From Planctomycetaceae bacterium (GTDB lineage Bacteria > Planctomycetota > Planctomycetia > Pirellulales > PNKZ01), in NCBI GenBank assembly GCA_016793115.1, contig JAEUIN010000212.1, positions 1 through 64,000 of the forward strand: DNA of 64,000 nucleotides, read 5' to 3'. The position numbers were made by a program, and so were the translations under genes. Positions within the stretch are counted from its first letter, which is position 1, and each line of letters begins with the position of its first letter. The notes under the pieces were generated by a model, which worked only from the letters and a program-made list of their open reading frames with translations, had not been told where the DNA came from and searched no databases. Positions 44,765 to 54,190 of the stretch are shown piece after piece.

Positions 44765-44928
44765 CCGGCATGTAAGACTTTGCCTGCCCGCCGGTAACAC
44801 TCTTCAAGCGGCCGCGCCACAAAGGCCGGGACCGCGACAATGCAGGCAAATCGCGGTGTTTTTGACAAGCCGCTCCGGCGACGTAGCCTTGCCGAAGATG
44901 TTCGATGTCCGCGGTGGAACGACTGACC

Positions 44929-45057
44929 ATGGCCGACTTTATCAACAGCTTCACTTCTGGCGACCTACTGATCTACGGCGGCATCTCGATGCTGGCCGGG
45001 CTGGCGATGTTGTCGCTGGTGGTCGGCCGCTGGTTCGCAGGTAATCCGGTTCCGTAA
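44929..45057 (+). CDS. Very small membrane protein
   Basis: 42 aa: a short polar N-terminus (MADFINSFTSGD) and one membrane segment (LLIYGGISMLAGLAMLSLVV) followed by GRWFAGNPVP. GGTGGAA lies about 10 bases upstream. It is too short for standard gene calls and is supported only by composition, ribosome site and clear topology. It might be a subunit or regulator of a membrane complex; no partner is evident. Confidence 0.45.
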   Translation: MADFINSFTSGDLLIYGGISMLAGLAMLSLVVGRWFAGNPVP

Positions 45058-45079
45058 AAAGGCTTGACGCCGATTCGGG

Positions 45080-45592
45080 TCACGGAGCTTCGTCGCTGCG
45101 CGGTTCCTCGTCCGTATGCGCTTCCTGCGGCGAATCGACCTTTGACACGTCCGACTTCTGAGCCACGGTCGAATCGCCGTTCGTCGTCGTCTTTGCCCGC
45201 CGCGCTTCCACGGCCTTCCAGTATTCGTATTCGAGGTTGCTCTTCCGCTTGGCCACCTTACGGCGCGGCTTGCAGAACAGGTAGGCGGCCGAGGAAAGCC
45301 CAAGCGCTCCGGCGAACACCCAAGCGGCTTCATTCACCGCTTGAAAGTGGCGAACGTCTTCTTCCTCCATCTCGGCGCCGAGCGCGACTTCATCGAGCAG
45401 TTTACGGTGTTGAGCGTATTGAAAGAAAAAGTACGGCACGGCGAACAGGCCGGCGACCCACGTCACCGTGAGCGCATAGACGGCGGCGCGATACGAACGA
45501 CGCACCGCGGCGACGGCCAGACACATCGCCGTCACAAACATCGCCAGCCAAAACGGGAGAAAGAAGCCGATCTCGGCGAAGAGTTCGAACAT
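45080..45592 (-). CDS. Membrane protein of unknown function
   Basis: 170 aa with three membrane segments (about 7-29, 38-58, 88-107), a short acidic loop (GAEMEEEDVRHF), and a charged cytoplasmic tail of about 60 residues rich in Lys/Arg then Asp/Glu/Ser. No family recognised. It ends 22 bp after the convergent 42-aa gene. Confidence 0.68.
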   Translation of the reverse strand: MFELFAEIGFFLPFWLAMFVTAMCLAVAAVRRSYRAAVYALTVTWVAGLFAVPYFFFQYAQHRKLLDEVALGAEMEEEDVRHFQAVNEAAWVFAGALGLSSAAYLFCKPRRKVAKRKSNLEYEYWKAVEARRAKTTTNGDSTVAQKSDVSKVDSPQEAHTDEEPRSDEAP

Positions 45593-45701
45593 TCGCGCCG
45601 AACTTGAGGTGAGGAGGCGACGGACAGGCAGGCCTACGCCGGCCGCTCGCCGAAGAGTTTAGCGACCCTCGGCACCGAGCGCCAACTGGACGGCGTCCGC
45701 T

Positions 45702-46823
45702 CTACACTCCCACGGCGACCGGCTCGCTCGTTTCCCAGCGGGTGCCGTCGCGGACGACGCGGTGATAGAGCGTGTCGCGTTCGACCGGTTCGCGGCCCGC
45801 CTCGACGATCAAATTGCGAATATCTTCGACCGAAAGCGCTTCGGGGGTTTCCGCGCCCGCGTCATGATAAATCAACTCGTGGCGCACGGTGCCGTCGATA
45901 TCGTCGGCCCCGTAGGCCAAGGCCGTCTGCGCGGTGCCGATGCCGAGCATGATCCAATAGGCCTTCATGTGCGGAATGTTGTCGAGCATCAGTCGCGAGA
46001 TCGCCATCGTTCGCAGGTCCATCAAGCTCGACGGCTTCTTGATGTCGGCCATCTTCGTGTTGTCGGGATGAAACGCGAGCGGAATGAAGGTTTGGAAACC
46101 GCCCGTCTCATCTTGTAGAGCGCGCAGGCGCACGAGGTGGTCGATGCGATGCTCGGGCTTCTCGATGTGACCGTAGAGCATCGTGCAATTGCTGCGCAAA
46201 CCGAGGCGGTGGGCCGTGCGGTGAATGTCGAGCCAGTTCTCGGCGTCGGCCTTATGTTCACAAATGATGTCGCGCACATCCGGATGGAAAATCTCCGCGC
46301 CGCCGCCGGGCAAGCTGCCGAGGCCCGCTTCGCGCAGCTCAGTGAGAATTTTTTCGATCGACCAGCCGGTGAGATGTTGAAACCAGTTGATTTCCACGCC
46401 GGTCCAAGCCTTGAGGTGCAAACGCGGGTAGGCGTCGTGAAGGATGCGGACGATGTTCAAGTACCAATCGAACTTGCGCTGGTGGTGCAGGCCGCCGACG
46501 ATATGCATTTCGGTGCAGCCGTTCTCCATTGCTTCGCGGCCGCGCTCGAGAATCTGCTCGTCGCTCATCACGTAGCCGCGCGGGTCCTTCAGATCGGAGC
46601 GAAACGCGCAAAAGATGCACCGATAGATACAGACGTTCGTCGGATTTAGATGCGTATTGATGTTGTAGTAGGCGTAGTTACCGTTGATTCGCTCGCGAAC
46701 CATGTTAGCCAGCACGCCGAGTTCGTTGAGATCGACTTCCGGCGAATAAAGATAGACGCCGTCGTCGAACGACAGCCGCTCCCCGGCTTGGACCTTGGCT
46801 TCAATCTCGGCAAACTTCGTCAT
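45702..46823 (-). CDS. mqnE: Aminofutalosine synthase (radical SAM)
   Basis: 373 aa from ATG 46823 (MTKFAEIEAKV). Adds the adenosyl radical of SAM to the MqnA product, an early step of the futalosine route to menaquinone. The 4Fe-4S cysteines are Cys65, Cys69 and Cys72 (NVCIYRCIFCAF). EMHIVGGLHH, LKAWTGVEINW, SLPGGGAEIF and TMLYGHIEKPEHRIDHL distinguish MqnE from the related cyclase MqnC. Last gene of a four-gene run with ubiE, ubiX and the prenyltransferase. Confidence 0.95.
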   Translation of the reverse strand: MTKFAEIEAKVQAGERLSFDDGVYLYSPEVDLNELGVLANMVRERINGNYAYYNINTHLNPTNVCIYRCIFCAFRSDLKDPRGYVMSDEQILERGREAMENGCTEMHIVGGLHHQRKFDWYLNIVRILHDAYPRLHLKAWTGVEINWFQHLTGWSIEKILTELREAGLGSLPGGGAEIFHPDVRDIICEHKADAENWLDIHRTAHRLGLRSNCTMLYGHIEKPEHRIDHLVRLRALQDETGGFQTFIPLAFHPDNTKMADIKKPSSLMDLRTMAISRLMLDNIPHMKAYWIMLGIGTAQTALAYGADDIDGTVRHELIYHDAGAETPEALSVEDIRNLIVEAGREPVERDTLYHRVVRDGTRWETSEPVAVGV

Positions 46824-46885
46824 CGATCGACCTACCCCGGAGACACGGGAGAACATGGAGTCATTAGCAATCGTAACAACCGGAC

Positions 46886-47824
46886 CTAAATCAGCAAATC
46901 GGCCAGCCCGACGGCGAACAGACCGAGGCTGATAATTGCATTGCAATGGAAAAACGCCGCATTGACGCGGCTGAGATCGTCGGGCCGGACCAGCGCGTGT
47001 TCGTACACGAGCAACACGGTCGTGGCCGCGATGCCCGCATACCAAATCCAGCCGAACGCCGAAAAAAAACTCGGCAGCGCGAATAACAGGACGAGCATGC
47101 CAAGGTGACAGGCTGCGGCAACGCGCAGGGCGCGCGACACGCCGAGCATCGCCGGCACGCTCCGCAAGCGGAGGCGACGATCGACGTCGACGTCTTGGCA
47201 AGCGTAGATGATGTCGAACCCGGCGACCCACAGGAGCACGGCGCCGCCGAGAAACAGAGGGGGCGCAGGGTTTTGAAACGCCGCGTCGCCGAGAATCGCG
47301 ATCCAGGCCGCGATCGGTGCGAGCATCAACGACGCGCCGAGCCAAAAATGCGCGAGCGGCGTGAATCGCTTCGTGAGGCTGTACCCGCAGAGGAATGCGA
47401 GCACGGGAATCGCGAGATAGAGCGGCCAGCGATTCGGCAGGAACAGCAATGTCGAAGCGACGAACCCGAGGCCGCACGCGCCGGTCCAACCGGTCACCGT
47501 GCCGCGAGAGATCAGGCCGGCCGGAATGTGCCGCATCTTCGTCCGAGGATTCTCCGCGTCGAACTTCCAATCGACCACGCGATTAAAAGCCATGGCCGCG
47601 CTGCGGGCGAAGACCATGCAAAGCAGAATGCCGAGCAGTTCTTGCCACCGGAACCAATCGGTCGAGGCCGCGCGCAGCGACCAAGCCATCGCCGCGCTCA
47701 ACAGCGCGAACGGCAGCGCAAAAATTGTGTGGCTGAAGCGGATCAGTTCGAGGAACAGGCGCACGCGCGCCCAAATCGACGGCTTCGGTCGCTCCGCGTT
47801 CATCGTTCCGACTTCCGCAGTCAT
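46886..47824 (-). CDS. mqnP: UbiA-type prenyltransferase, menaquinone (MqnP-like)
   Basis: 312 aa integral-membrane protein with about eight membrane segments. The two Asp-rich motifs that bind Mg-prenyl diphosphate are FNRVVDWKFDAENPRT and YACQDVDVDRRLRLRS. Its place between ubiX and mqnE supports prenylation of a futalosine-derived naphthoate rather than hydroxybenzoate. The ATG overlaps the ubiX stop by 4 bp (ATGA). Confidence 0.9.
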   Translation of the reverse strand: MTAEVGTMNAERPKPSIWARVRLFLELIRFSHTIFALPFALLSAAMAWSLRAASTDWFRWQELLGILLCMVFARSAAMAFNRVVDWKFDAENPRTKMRHIPAGLISRGTVTGWTGACGLGFVASTLLFLPNRWPLYLAIPVLAFLCGYSLTKRFTPLAHFWLGASLMLAPIAAWIAILGDAAFQNPAPPLFLGGAVLLWVAGFDIIYACQDVDVDRRLRLRSVPAMLGVSRALRVAAACHLGMLVLLFALPSFFSAFGWIWYAGIAATTVLLVYEHALVRPDDLSRVNAAFFHCNAIISLGLFAVGLADLLI

Positions 47825-48519
47825 TCCGCCTCACCCCAGCGCTTCATAAGCGAATTCTTGACGCCGAGCTGATCGCAAATTCGTGCCACGACGAAATCGA
47901 CCAAATCGCGTAAGGTCCGAGCACCGTGATACCAACCGGGGGCGGCCGGCAAGACGATCGCCCCGGCTTCGGCGCACTTTCGCAGGTTGTCGAGATGCAC
48001 GAGCGAGAGCGGAGTCTCACGCGGCACAAGGATCAATTTGCGGCGCTCTTTCAGATGCACGTCGGCGGCCCGCTGAATGAGGTTGGCGCTCGTACCGTGG
48101 GCGATGCCGCTCAACGTGCCGCCGCTGCACGGCGCGACGACCATGCCCGCCGTGAGCGAACTGCCGCTCGCAATCGGAGCGAACAGGTTTTGATGATGGT
48201 GATAGGTGAGCGACCCGCGGAGCACGGCGGGCATATTGTGACAGGCAAGCGGCGACGGCCCGAGCACTTCGCGAAGCGACGTCCAACGGGCTTCTTGCTC
48301 GTAGATCCCTTGCGTGTGCGGCAGGAGATCGTCGAGCGCCACGGCCGCGAGATCGACTTCCAAGTCGAGTTCTTGCTTCAGCACGGCTTGGCCCGCCGGG
48401 CTGATCGACACGGCGACGTCGCAGCCGGCGGCGAGCAGGACGTCGAGCAAGCGCACGGCGTAAGCGGCCCCGCTCGCGCCGGTCATCGCCAAGACGATCT
48501 TTTGCCGTGGTTCGCTCAT
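47821..48519 (-). CDS. UbiX-family flavin prenyltransferase
   Basis: 232 aa. Makes prenylated FMN, the cofactor of UbiD-type decarboxylases. MTGASGAAYAVRLLDVL binds flavin phosphate; VVAPCSGGTLSGIAHGTSANLIQRAADVHLKERRKLILVPRETP is the family hallmark spread over residues 127-172. In futalosine-pathway organisms UbiX/UbiD homologues decarboxylate the naphthoate intermediate, matching the neighbours; no ubiD gene is in the window. Confidence 0.92.
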   Translation of the reverse strand: MSEPRQKIVLAMTGASGAAYAVRLLDVLLAAGCDVAVSISPAGQAVLKQELDLEVDLAAVALDDLLPHTQGIYEQEARWTSLREVLGPSPLACHNMPAVLRGSLTYHHHQNLFAPIASGSSLTAGMVVAPCSGGTLSGIAHGTSANLIQRAADVHLKERRKLILVPRETPLSLVHLDNLRKCAEAGAIVLPAAPGWYHGARTLRDLVDFVVARICDQLGVKNSLMKRWGEAE

Positions 48520-48583
48520 CGACCGTTACCGGTTAATCCGCATCGAAAGAGAATACTTAACTGCGATTCCAGCCTCTGCGGTT

Positions 48584-49333
48584 TCAAATCTTCTTCCCCA
48601 CATACAACGTCGCGATGCCCAGCGTGAACGGCTTGAACCAGACGTCGCACAGCCCGACTTTGCGCATGCGCTCGGCCAGCGCCTCGCCGCAGGGAAACTC
48701 GCCGACGCTCTGCGGCAAGTAGCGATACGCTTGCTGCGGCGAACCGCTAAGCCATTGGCCGATCCGCGGCAAAACATTGCTGAAATACCAGTTGTAGACG
48801 GCGCGAAACGGCTTCCATGTCGGCTGCGAAAACTCAAGCACCGCGACGTGCCCGCCCGGCGCGCAGACGCGCGTCATCTCACTGAGGCCGCGATTCGTGT
48901 CGGTCACATTGCGCAGGCCGAAGGCGACGCAGACGATCTGAAACATTTCGTCGGGAAACGGCAGTCGCTGGGCATCCGCCTCGACGAACGTCATCCGTCG
49001 TTGCGTGCCGGCGGATTCTCCTTTCCGGCGGCCGATCGTGAGCATCGGATGACAAAAATCGGCGCCGACGATCGGCACCTTTCCGCCGGCGGCCTTGTCA
49101 TAAGCCAATGCCAAGTCGCCCGTACCGGTGCAGAGGTCGAGAATCGGCCCGGCTCCGACGCGCGGCGGCACCAATCCGACGGTCTTTTTCCGCCAACGCT
49201 TGTCGATCGACATCGACAGCAGATGATTGAGAAGATCGTAGCGCGGCGCGATCTCGCCGAACATGCGGCGAATTCGCGACTCGGTTTTATCGACCGAAGT
49301 GTGGACGGGCGGGCTAACGGCGGTTGGGATCAT
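48584..49333 (-). CDS. ubiE: Demethylmenaquinone methyltransferase (UbiE/MenG)
   Basis: 249 aa SAM-dependent methyltransferase for the last step of menaquinone synthesis. RRMFGEIAPRYDLLNHLLSM, LDLCTGTGDLALAY (SAM loop) and VAFGLRNVTDTNRGLSEM are the family signatures; YRYLPQSVGEFP is the usual C-terminal motif. First gene of the menaquinone run, diverging from comB with 113 bp between. Confidence 0.95.
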   Translation of the reverse strand: MIPTAVSPPVHTSVDKTESRIRRMFGEIAPRYDLLNHLLSMSIDKRWRKKTVGLVPPRVGAGPILDLCTGTGDLALAYDKAAGGKVPIVGADFCHPMLTIGRRKGESAGTQRRMTFVEADAQRLPFPDEMFQIVCVAFGLRNVTDTNRGLSEMTRVCAPGGHVAVLEFSQPTWKPFRAVYNWYFSNVLPRIGQWLSGSPQQAYRYLPQSVGEFPCGEALAERMRKVGLCDVWFKPFTLGIATLYVGKKI

Positions 49334-49446
49334 GCCTCAATTGTTGTCCCCGCCCCCTGGGTTGCAAAGGGGGCCGTCTGCTACGATTGACGGCGGAAAC
49401 GGCAGATTTCCGCGAACATTCCGCCGATAACCAACTCCTTACGGCT

Positions 49447-50172
49447 ATGGCTGAGCTGCGCGTCCACCTACTTCCCGCGCTCGTCGAACCGAGCGAATTG
49501 GCCGGCCGCACGGTCGTCGTCGTCGACGCGCTCCGCGCGACGACCACGATCTGCCATGCGCTTGCGGCCGGCGCGGCATGCGTCGTCCCTTGCTTGGAGA
49601 TCGACGAAGCCCGGGCCGTTGCGGCGAAACTCGGGGAAGTAGCACGCCTCGGCGGCGAGCGGCTCGGGCGCAAGATCGAAGGATTTCATTTCGGCAACTC
49701 GCCGACGGAGTATACCCCCGCCGCCGTCGCGGGACGGACAATTGTGTTCACGACGACCAACGGCACGCGGGCCATGCGCCGCGCCGCCCAAGCCGGCGAA
49801 CTGTTGCTCGGCGCGTTCGTGAATCTCTCCTCGATCGTCGCGGCCGTTCGCGACGCCGAGCGGATTGATATCGTCTGCGCCGGTACCAACGGCGTGGTCA
49901 CCGCGGAAGACGCTTTGTTCGCCGGGGCCGTCGCCGATCGGCTCCGTAGGCCGGTCGTCGAACTCAACGACCAAGCACTACTGGCTCGCGACGCTTGGCG
50001 GTCGTTCGAGATCTGCGGGCGGCCGCTGGCAGCGGCCTTGCGCGAATGCCAAGGGGGGCGCAATTTGATCGGCGAAGGATTCGACGCCGATATCGACACT
50101 GCGGCGCAGATCGACGCCTGCCCGGTCGTTCCGCGGCTTGACTTGGTCGCCGGCCGCATCACGCTGCGGTAG
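49447..50172 (+). CDS. comB: 2-phosphosulfolactate phosphatase
   Basis: 241 aa from ATG 49447 (MAELRVHLLP); in-frame codons upstream overlap the ubiE promoter region. ComB was defined in coenzyme M synthesis in methanogens, but homologues are found in many bacteria without that cofactor. VVVVDALRATTTI, HFGNSPTEYTP, FTTTNGTRAM and VCAGTNGVVTAEDALFAGA match the family. What sulfolactate is used for here is unknown. Confidence 0.88.
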   Translation: MAELRVHLLPALVEPSELAGRTVVVVDALRATTTICHALAAGAACVVPCLEIDEARAVAAKLGEVARLGGERLGRKIEGFHFGNSPTEYTPAAVAGRTIVFTTTNGTRAMRRAAQAGELLLGAFVNLSSIVAAVRDAERIDIVCAGTNGVVTAEDALFAGAVADRLRRPVVELNDQALLARDAWRSFEICGRPLAAALRECQGGRNLIGEGFDADIDTAAQIDACPVVPRLDLVAGRITLR

Positions 50173-50272
50173 ACCACGAATCCTGCCGCGGATACACTGA
50201 TTCGCTTGCGATTTCGCGGCATCTGACCGGGATTTCAGGCCGCATTTTGAGATAGAAAGTCGACGCTCACAC

Positions 50273-51940
50273 ATGGACATGGACAAACTCGTCTCGCTCT
50301 GCAAACGGCGAGGCTTTCTCTTCCAAAGCTCGGAAATCTACGGCGGCTTCAACGGCTTCTGGGACTACGGCCCGCTGGGCGTCGAACTGAAGCGCAACGT
50401 CAAAGAAGCTTGGTGGCGCGACATGGTCGCGGGCCATGACGAACTCACGCAATTGGAAGGCGCGCCCTCGACTTACGACATGGTCGGCCTCGATTGCACC
50501 ATCATCATGCATCCGCAGGTCTGGAAGTGCTCGGGCCACTACGACCTGTTCCACGACTTCATGGTCGACTGCAAAGAGTCGAAGAAGCGCTATCGCTACG
50601 ATCAGATTTACGTCGTCGCGCTCGCCGTGAAGCCCAACCATTCAACGAACCCGGAAATCAGCAAGCGGCCGCCGTTTACGGAAGCGTGGGCGACGCTGGC
50701 CTCGACGGCCGACGAACAAAAGGCCGAGGTCTTCAAGCGGGCCGGCGGCAAATACTCCGTTCGCTCGAAGAACGCCGACGACGCGTTCGAGATCGTCGAC
50801 GTCAAGAAACTGCCCGACATCGTCAAGGCCGGCACTCCGCTTGAGCAAGTCATCGGTCCCGACGTGACGTCGCCGGGTTCGCTCACCGAGCCGCGCGAGT
50901 TCAATTTGATGTTTAAGACGATCGTCGGCGCGCTCGGCGGTGAAGATGATGCGGCCTTTCTCCGTCCGGAGACGGCGCAAGGCATCTTCGTCAACTTCAA
51001 GAACGTCGTCGACAGCTCGCGCGTGAAAATTCCGTTCGGCATTGCGCAGGTCGGCAAGAGTTTCCGCAATGAAATCACGCCGCGCAACTTTACGTTCCGC
51101 TCGCGCGAGTTCGAGCAAATGGAGATCGAATTCTTCTGCAAGCCGGCCACGAGCCACGATTGGTACAAGTACTGGCGCGACCGCCGTTATCAATGGTATC
51201 TCGACCTCGGCCTGCCGCGCGAACGGCTGCAACTGCGCGATCACCACGCCGACGAACTGAGCCACTACTCAACCGGCACGGCCGACATCGAATACGCGTT
51301 TCCGTTCTTGCCTGCCGGCGAGTTCGGCGAACTTGAAGGCATCGCCCACCGCGGCGACTTCGACTTGCGCAGCCACATGGAAGGCAAACTCGATCCGAAC
51401 ACGCGGCCGCTGCAAGTGGAACTCGGCTCCGACGGCAAGCCGAAGCATCGCGGCAGCGGTAAGGACCTGACGTATTTCGACGATCAGGCCCGCGAGCGGT
51501 TCACGCCGCACGTGATCGAACCGTCGGCGGGCGCCGATCGAGCCACGCTCGCCTTCCTCTGCGAGGCCTATCAAGAAGACACCGCGCCCGACGAAAACGG
51601 CAAGCCGCAGGAGCGCGTCGTGCTGAAGCTGCACCCGCGGCTCGCGCCGATCAAGGCGGCCGTGCTGCCGCTGGTGAAGAAAGACGGCATGCCGGAAGCG
51701 GCGCAGAAGATCTATCGCGCGCTGAAGAAAAAGTTCAATGCCTACTACGACGACGGCGGCGCGGTCGGCCGACGTTATCGCCGGCAAGACGAAGTCGGCA
51801 CGCCGTACTGCATCACCGTCGACGGCCAAACACTTACCGACGGCACCGTCACCGTGCGCGATCGCGACAGCCTCAAGCAGTGGCGCATCAAGGCCGACGA
51901 CTGCCCGGCGGAAATCGCGAAGCTGGTGTCCGGCGAGTAA
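50273..51940 (+). CDS. glyS: Glycine--tRNA ligase, homodimeric type
   Basis: 555 aa class II synthetase of the alpha2 type (not the alpha2-beta2 GlyQ/GlyS type). KRRGFLFQSSEIYGGFNGFW, motif 1 region, motif 2 SFRNEITPRNFTFRSREFEQ and EMEFFCKPATS, RGDFDLRSHM (glycine-site), the motif 3 SAGADRATLAFL and the anticodon-binding domain (LAPIKAAVLPLV) all appear. In the anticodon domain the end VTVRDRDSLKQWRI is typical. 100 bp after comB. Confidence 0.96.
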   Translation: MDMDKLVSLCKRRGFLFQSSEIYGGFNGFWDYGPLGVELKRNVKEAWWRDMVAGHDELTQLEGAPSTYDMVGLDCTIIMHPQVWKCSGHYDLFHDFMVDCKESKKRYRYDQIYVVALAVKPNHSTNPEISKRPPFTEAWATLASTADEQKAEVFKRAGGKYSVRSKNADDAFEIVDVKKLPDIVKAGTPLEQVIGPDVTSPGSLTEPREFNLMFKTIVGALGGEDDAAFLRPETAQGIFVNFKNVVDSSRVKIPFGIAQVGKSFRNEITPRNFTFRSREFEQMEIEFFCKPATSHDWYKYWRDRRYQWYLDLGLPRERLQLRDHHADELSHYSTGTADIEYAFPFLPAGEFGELEGIAHRGDFDLRSHMEGKLDPNTRPLQVELGSDGKPKHRGSGKDLTYFDDQARERFTPHVIEPSAGADRATLAFLCEAYQEDTAPDENGKPQERVVLKLHPRLAPIKAAVLPLVKKDGMPEAAQKIYRALKKKFNAYYDDGGAVGRRYRRQDEVGTPYCITVDGQTLTDGTVTVRDRDSLKQWRIKADDCPAEIAKLVSGE

Positions 51941-52037
51941 GGGCCGATAGGCGCCGTGGGTCGGCGCGCCGGCGTCGGAGAAGCAAAGCAATCTTAATTC
52001 CCGATGGCGCGTTGCGCCGGGCAACTGAAACCGCTCC

Positions 52038-52859
52038 ATGATTCCCGCCGTTAGCCAAATTTGCACGCTCCACGCACCGCTGGAGAAAGACGTCGAAGAC
52101 TATGCCGCCGGGCATGTCGACGCGATTGAACTCTGGTTGGGCAAAGTCGAGACGTGGTTGCAGACCCGTTCGGTCGCCGAGTTTAAAGAGTTGCTGTCGC
52201 GCCATGAGATAGCGGCACCGGTCGCCGCGTTTCAGGGCGGGCTGCTCACTAGCCAAGGCGACGCGCGGCGCGAGCATTGGAACCTGTTCGAGCGCCGCCT
52301 CGCCTTGTTGCCGCAAATCGGCGTCGGCGCGCTTGTGGTCGCCGGCGACATCCACGGCGCGCTCGATCAGCAGGCGCTCGACCGCGTCCACATGTCGCTC
52401 GCGCAAGCGGCGGAAAAGGCGCAAGCCGCAGGCGTGCGTTTGGCCTTCGAGTTTCAAGCGACCGCGTCGCTCGCCAACAACTTGCAAACCGCCGCGGCGC
52501 TCGTCGAGCAGGTCGGCTCGCCGAACTTAGGCCTCTGCTTCGATGCGTACCATTACTACGTCGGCCCGAGCAAAGAAGAGGATCTCGGATTGCTGACTCC
52601 CGAGAACCTCTTTCACGTTCAGTTGTGCGACTTGGTCGGGGTGCCGCGCGAGATGGCGTCGGACGGCGATCGCGTGCTCCCCGGCGACGGCGATTTTCAG
52701 TTGTCTCCGATCGTCGAACGCTTGAAACAAATCAACTACCGCGGCGCGGTCGCCGTCGAGTCGATGAATCCGCAACTCTGGCAAATTCCCCCGCGACAAT
52801 TCGGCGAAATCGCCGTCACCGCACTCCGCAAGGTGCTCGGCCTGGCTAGCATGGACTAA
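52038..52859 (+). CDS. Sugar-phosphate isomerase/epimerase-like TIM-barrel protein
   Basis: 273 aa of the xylose-isomerase-like TIM-barrel superfamily. VDAIELWLGKVETWL, LAFEFQATASLAN, LGLCFDAYHYYVG, HVQLCDLVGVPREMASDGD, PGDGDFQLSPIV and AVAVESMNPQLWQ carry the usual metal ligands (Glu, Asp, His, Glu). The substrate is unknown; members include IolE-, hydroxypyruvate- and tagatose-type enzymes. Confidence 0.85.
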   Translation: MIPAVSQICTLHAPLEKDVEDYAAGHVDAIELWLGKVETWLQTRSVAEFKELLSRHEIAAPVAAFQGGLLTSQGDARREHWNLFERRLALLPQIGVGALVVAGDIHGALDQQALDRVHMSLAQAAEKAQAAGVRLAFEFQATASLANNLQTAAALVEQVGSPNLGLCFDAYHYYVGPSKEEDLGLLTPENLFHVQLCDLVGVPREMASDGDRVLPGDGDFQLSPIVERLKQINYRGAVAVESMNPQLWQIPPRQFGEIAVTALRKVLGLASMD

Positions 52860-53024
52860 CTCCGGAGGGCGTCAGAAACGACCGTATCGGCTGACTTGGC
52901 ATCCCCCCTCCTCACTCCGTTCCGCTCCCACGTTCCGCTTTTGTTGCATTTCCGTCGCCGCTTCGCTCTAGTAACGACTAGAGGGGTCCTTTGCCTTCTT
53001 CGTACGACACCAAAGGACCGGGTC

Positions 53025-54179
53025 ATGCGACATTTCATCTCCGTGTTGGTCGTCGGCTTCGTGCTCCTCGCCGAGCGCGTACCGCTTTTCGATCTCGGCG
53101 GCGCTTCGCGCGCGGCTGCGCAGGTCGCCGTGATCGGCGGCGGAACCACGTTCGGTTTCGGCGGCGGGTTCGGCACGTTCGGTTCACAGTCGTCGTTTGC
53201 GACCGAAACATCGCTCGTGGTCACGCCCGGCATGAGCGTCGGAGCGGTCACATTCGGCCCCTACGGCGCGCTCGGCCCTTACTACGGCACCGGCCCCTAT
53301 GTCGGCTACGCTCCCGGCGGCTACGGCTTCGCCGGCTATCCCTTTGTACCTTATTCGTCCTACGGCTGGGGCCGCGGATGGGGCGGCTATTGGGGCCGAC
53401 CGTACTGGGGCGGCTTCGCTCCCCCGCTCGCGATCTTGCCGGCCGAAACCATCTACGGGCCCGGTCCTGTGCGGCGCATGATGGGGCTCGATCCGCCGCT
53501 CGGTACGCCGATCGTGAATAACACGACGATCTTCAACCCGGCCGGCGCAGGCGGCAACGCCTTCGGCGTCGGTGCGGGGGGCGTCAACGTCCCGAACGCC
53601 AACGCGCAAGCCACGAATGCCGCGGCCCGCGAGCGGTCGCGTAAGCAGTTGGCGATCGGCGATGAAGCGTTTCGCAAACAGAACTACGGCGAGGCCTGGA
53701 CCGCTTACAAAGAAGCGGCCCGCGCGGCGCCCGATTTGGCCGACGCCTATTTCCATCAAGCTGCCGCGGCGGTCGCCCAGCGGCGCTACGGCGCCGCGGT
53801 CGACGCCGTGAAGTACGGCCTCAAAGTTTCCAAAAGCTACCTCGACGGCGAATTCAAGTATTCGCAGATGTACGGCGACAACAAGCTCGCCCAGACCGCA
53901 CATTTAGAAGCCCTGGCCAAAGCCGCGAGCGAAGCGCCGGATAGCGATCTCTACTTTCTAACCGGCGTCATGCTCTTCTTCGACGCCGAACCGCGGCGTG
54001 CGACGCCGTTTTTCGACAAAGCCAAGCAATTGGCGATCGGCGAAACTTGGCACATCGACGTGTTCATCGAGATCCTGCGGCGCATGAATGAGCGGGGCGG
54101 GCCGATCGTCGAAGCGCCGCCGGCGGCGAATCCGCCGCGCGTTCCTGTCGTGCAAGACGCGGCCGGACAAGAGATCTAG
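53025..54179 (+). CDS. Secreted Gly/Tyr-rich protein with TPR region
   Basis: 384 aa from ATG 53025 with AAGGACC upstream. A signal peptide (residues 1-31, ending in AAAQV) is followed by a low-complexity Gly/Tyr/Pro region (about 35-140, e.g. GYGFAGYPFVPYSSYGWGRG) and, from about 195, TPR-like helices (GDEAFRKQNYGEAWTAYKEA, ADAYFHQAAAAVAQRRYGAA). The C-terminus is Pro/Ala-rich. Likely an envelope protein; function unknown. Confidence 0.75.
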   Translation: MRHFISVLVVGFVLLAERVPLFDLGGASRAAAQVAVIGGGTTFGFGGGFGTFGSQSSFATETSLVVTPGMSVGAVTFGPYGALGPYYGTGPYVGYAPGGYGFAGYPFVPYSSYGWGRGWGGYWGRPYWGGFAPPLAILPAETIYGPGPVRRMMGLDPPLGTPIVNNTTIFNPAGAGGNAFGVGAGGVNVPNANAQATNAAARERSRKQLAIGDEAFRKQNYGEAWTAYKEAARAAPDLADAYFHQAAAAVAQRRYGAAVDAVKYGLKVSKSYLDGEFKYSQMYGDNKLAQTAHLEALAKAASEAPDSDLYFLTGVMLFFDAEPRRATPFFDKAKQLAIGETWHIDVFIEILRRMNERGGPIVEAPPAANPPRVPVVQDAAGQEI

Positions 54180-54190
54180 CGTCGCGACCG

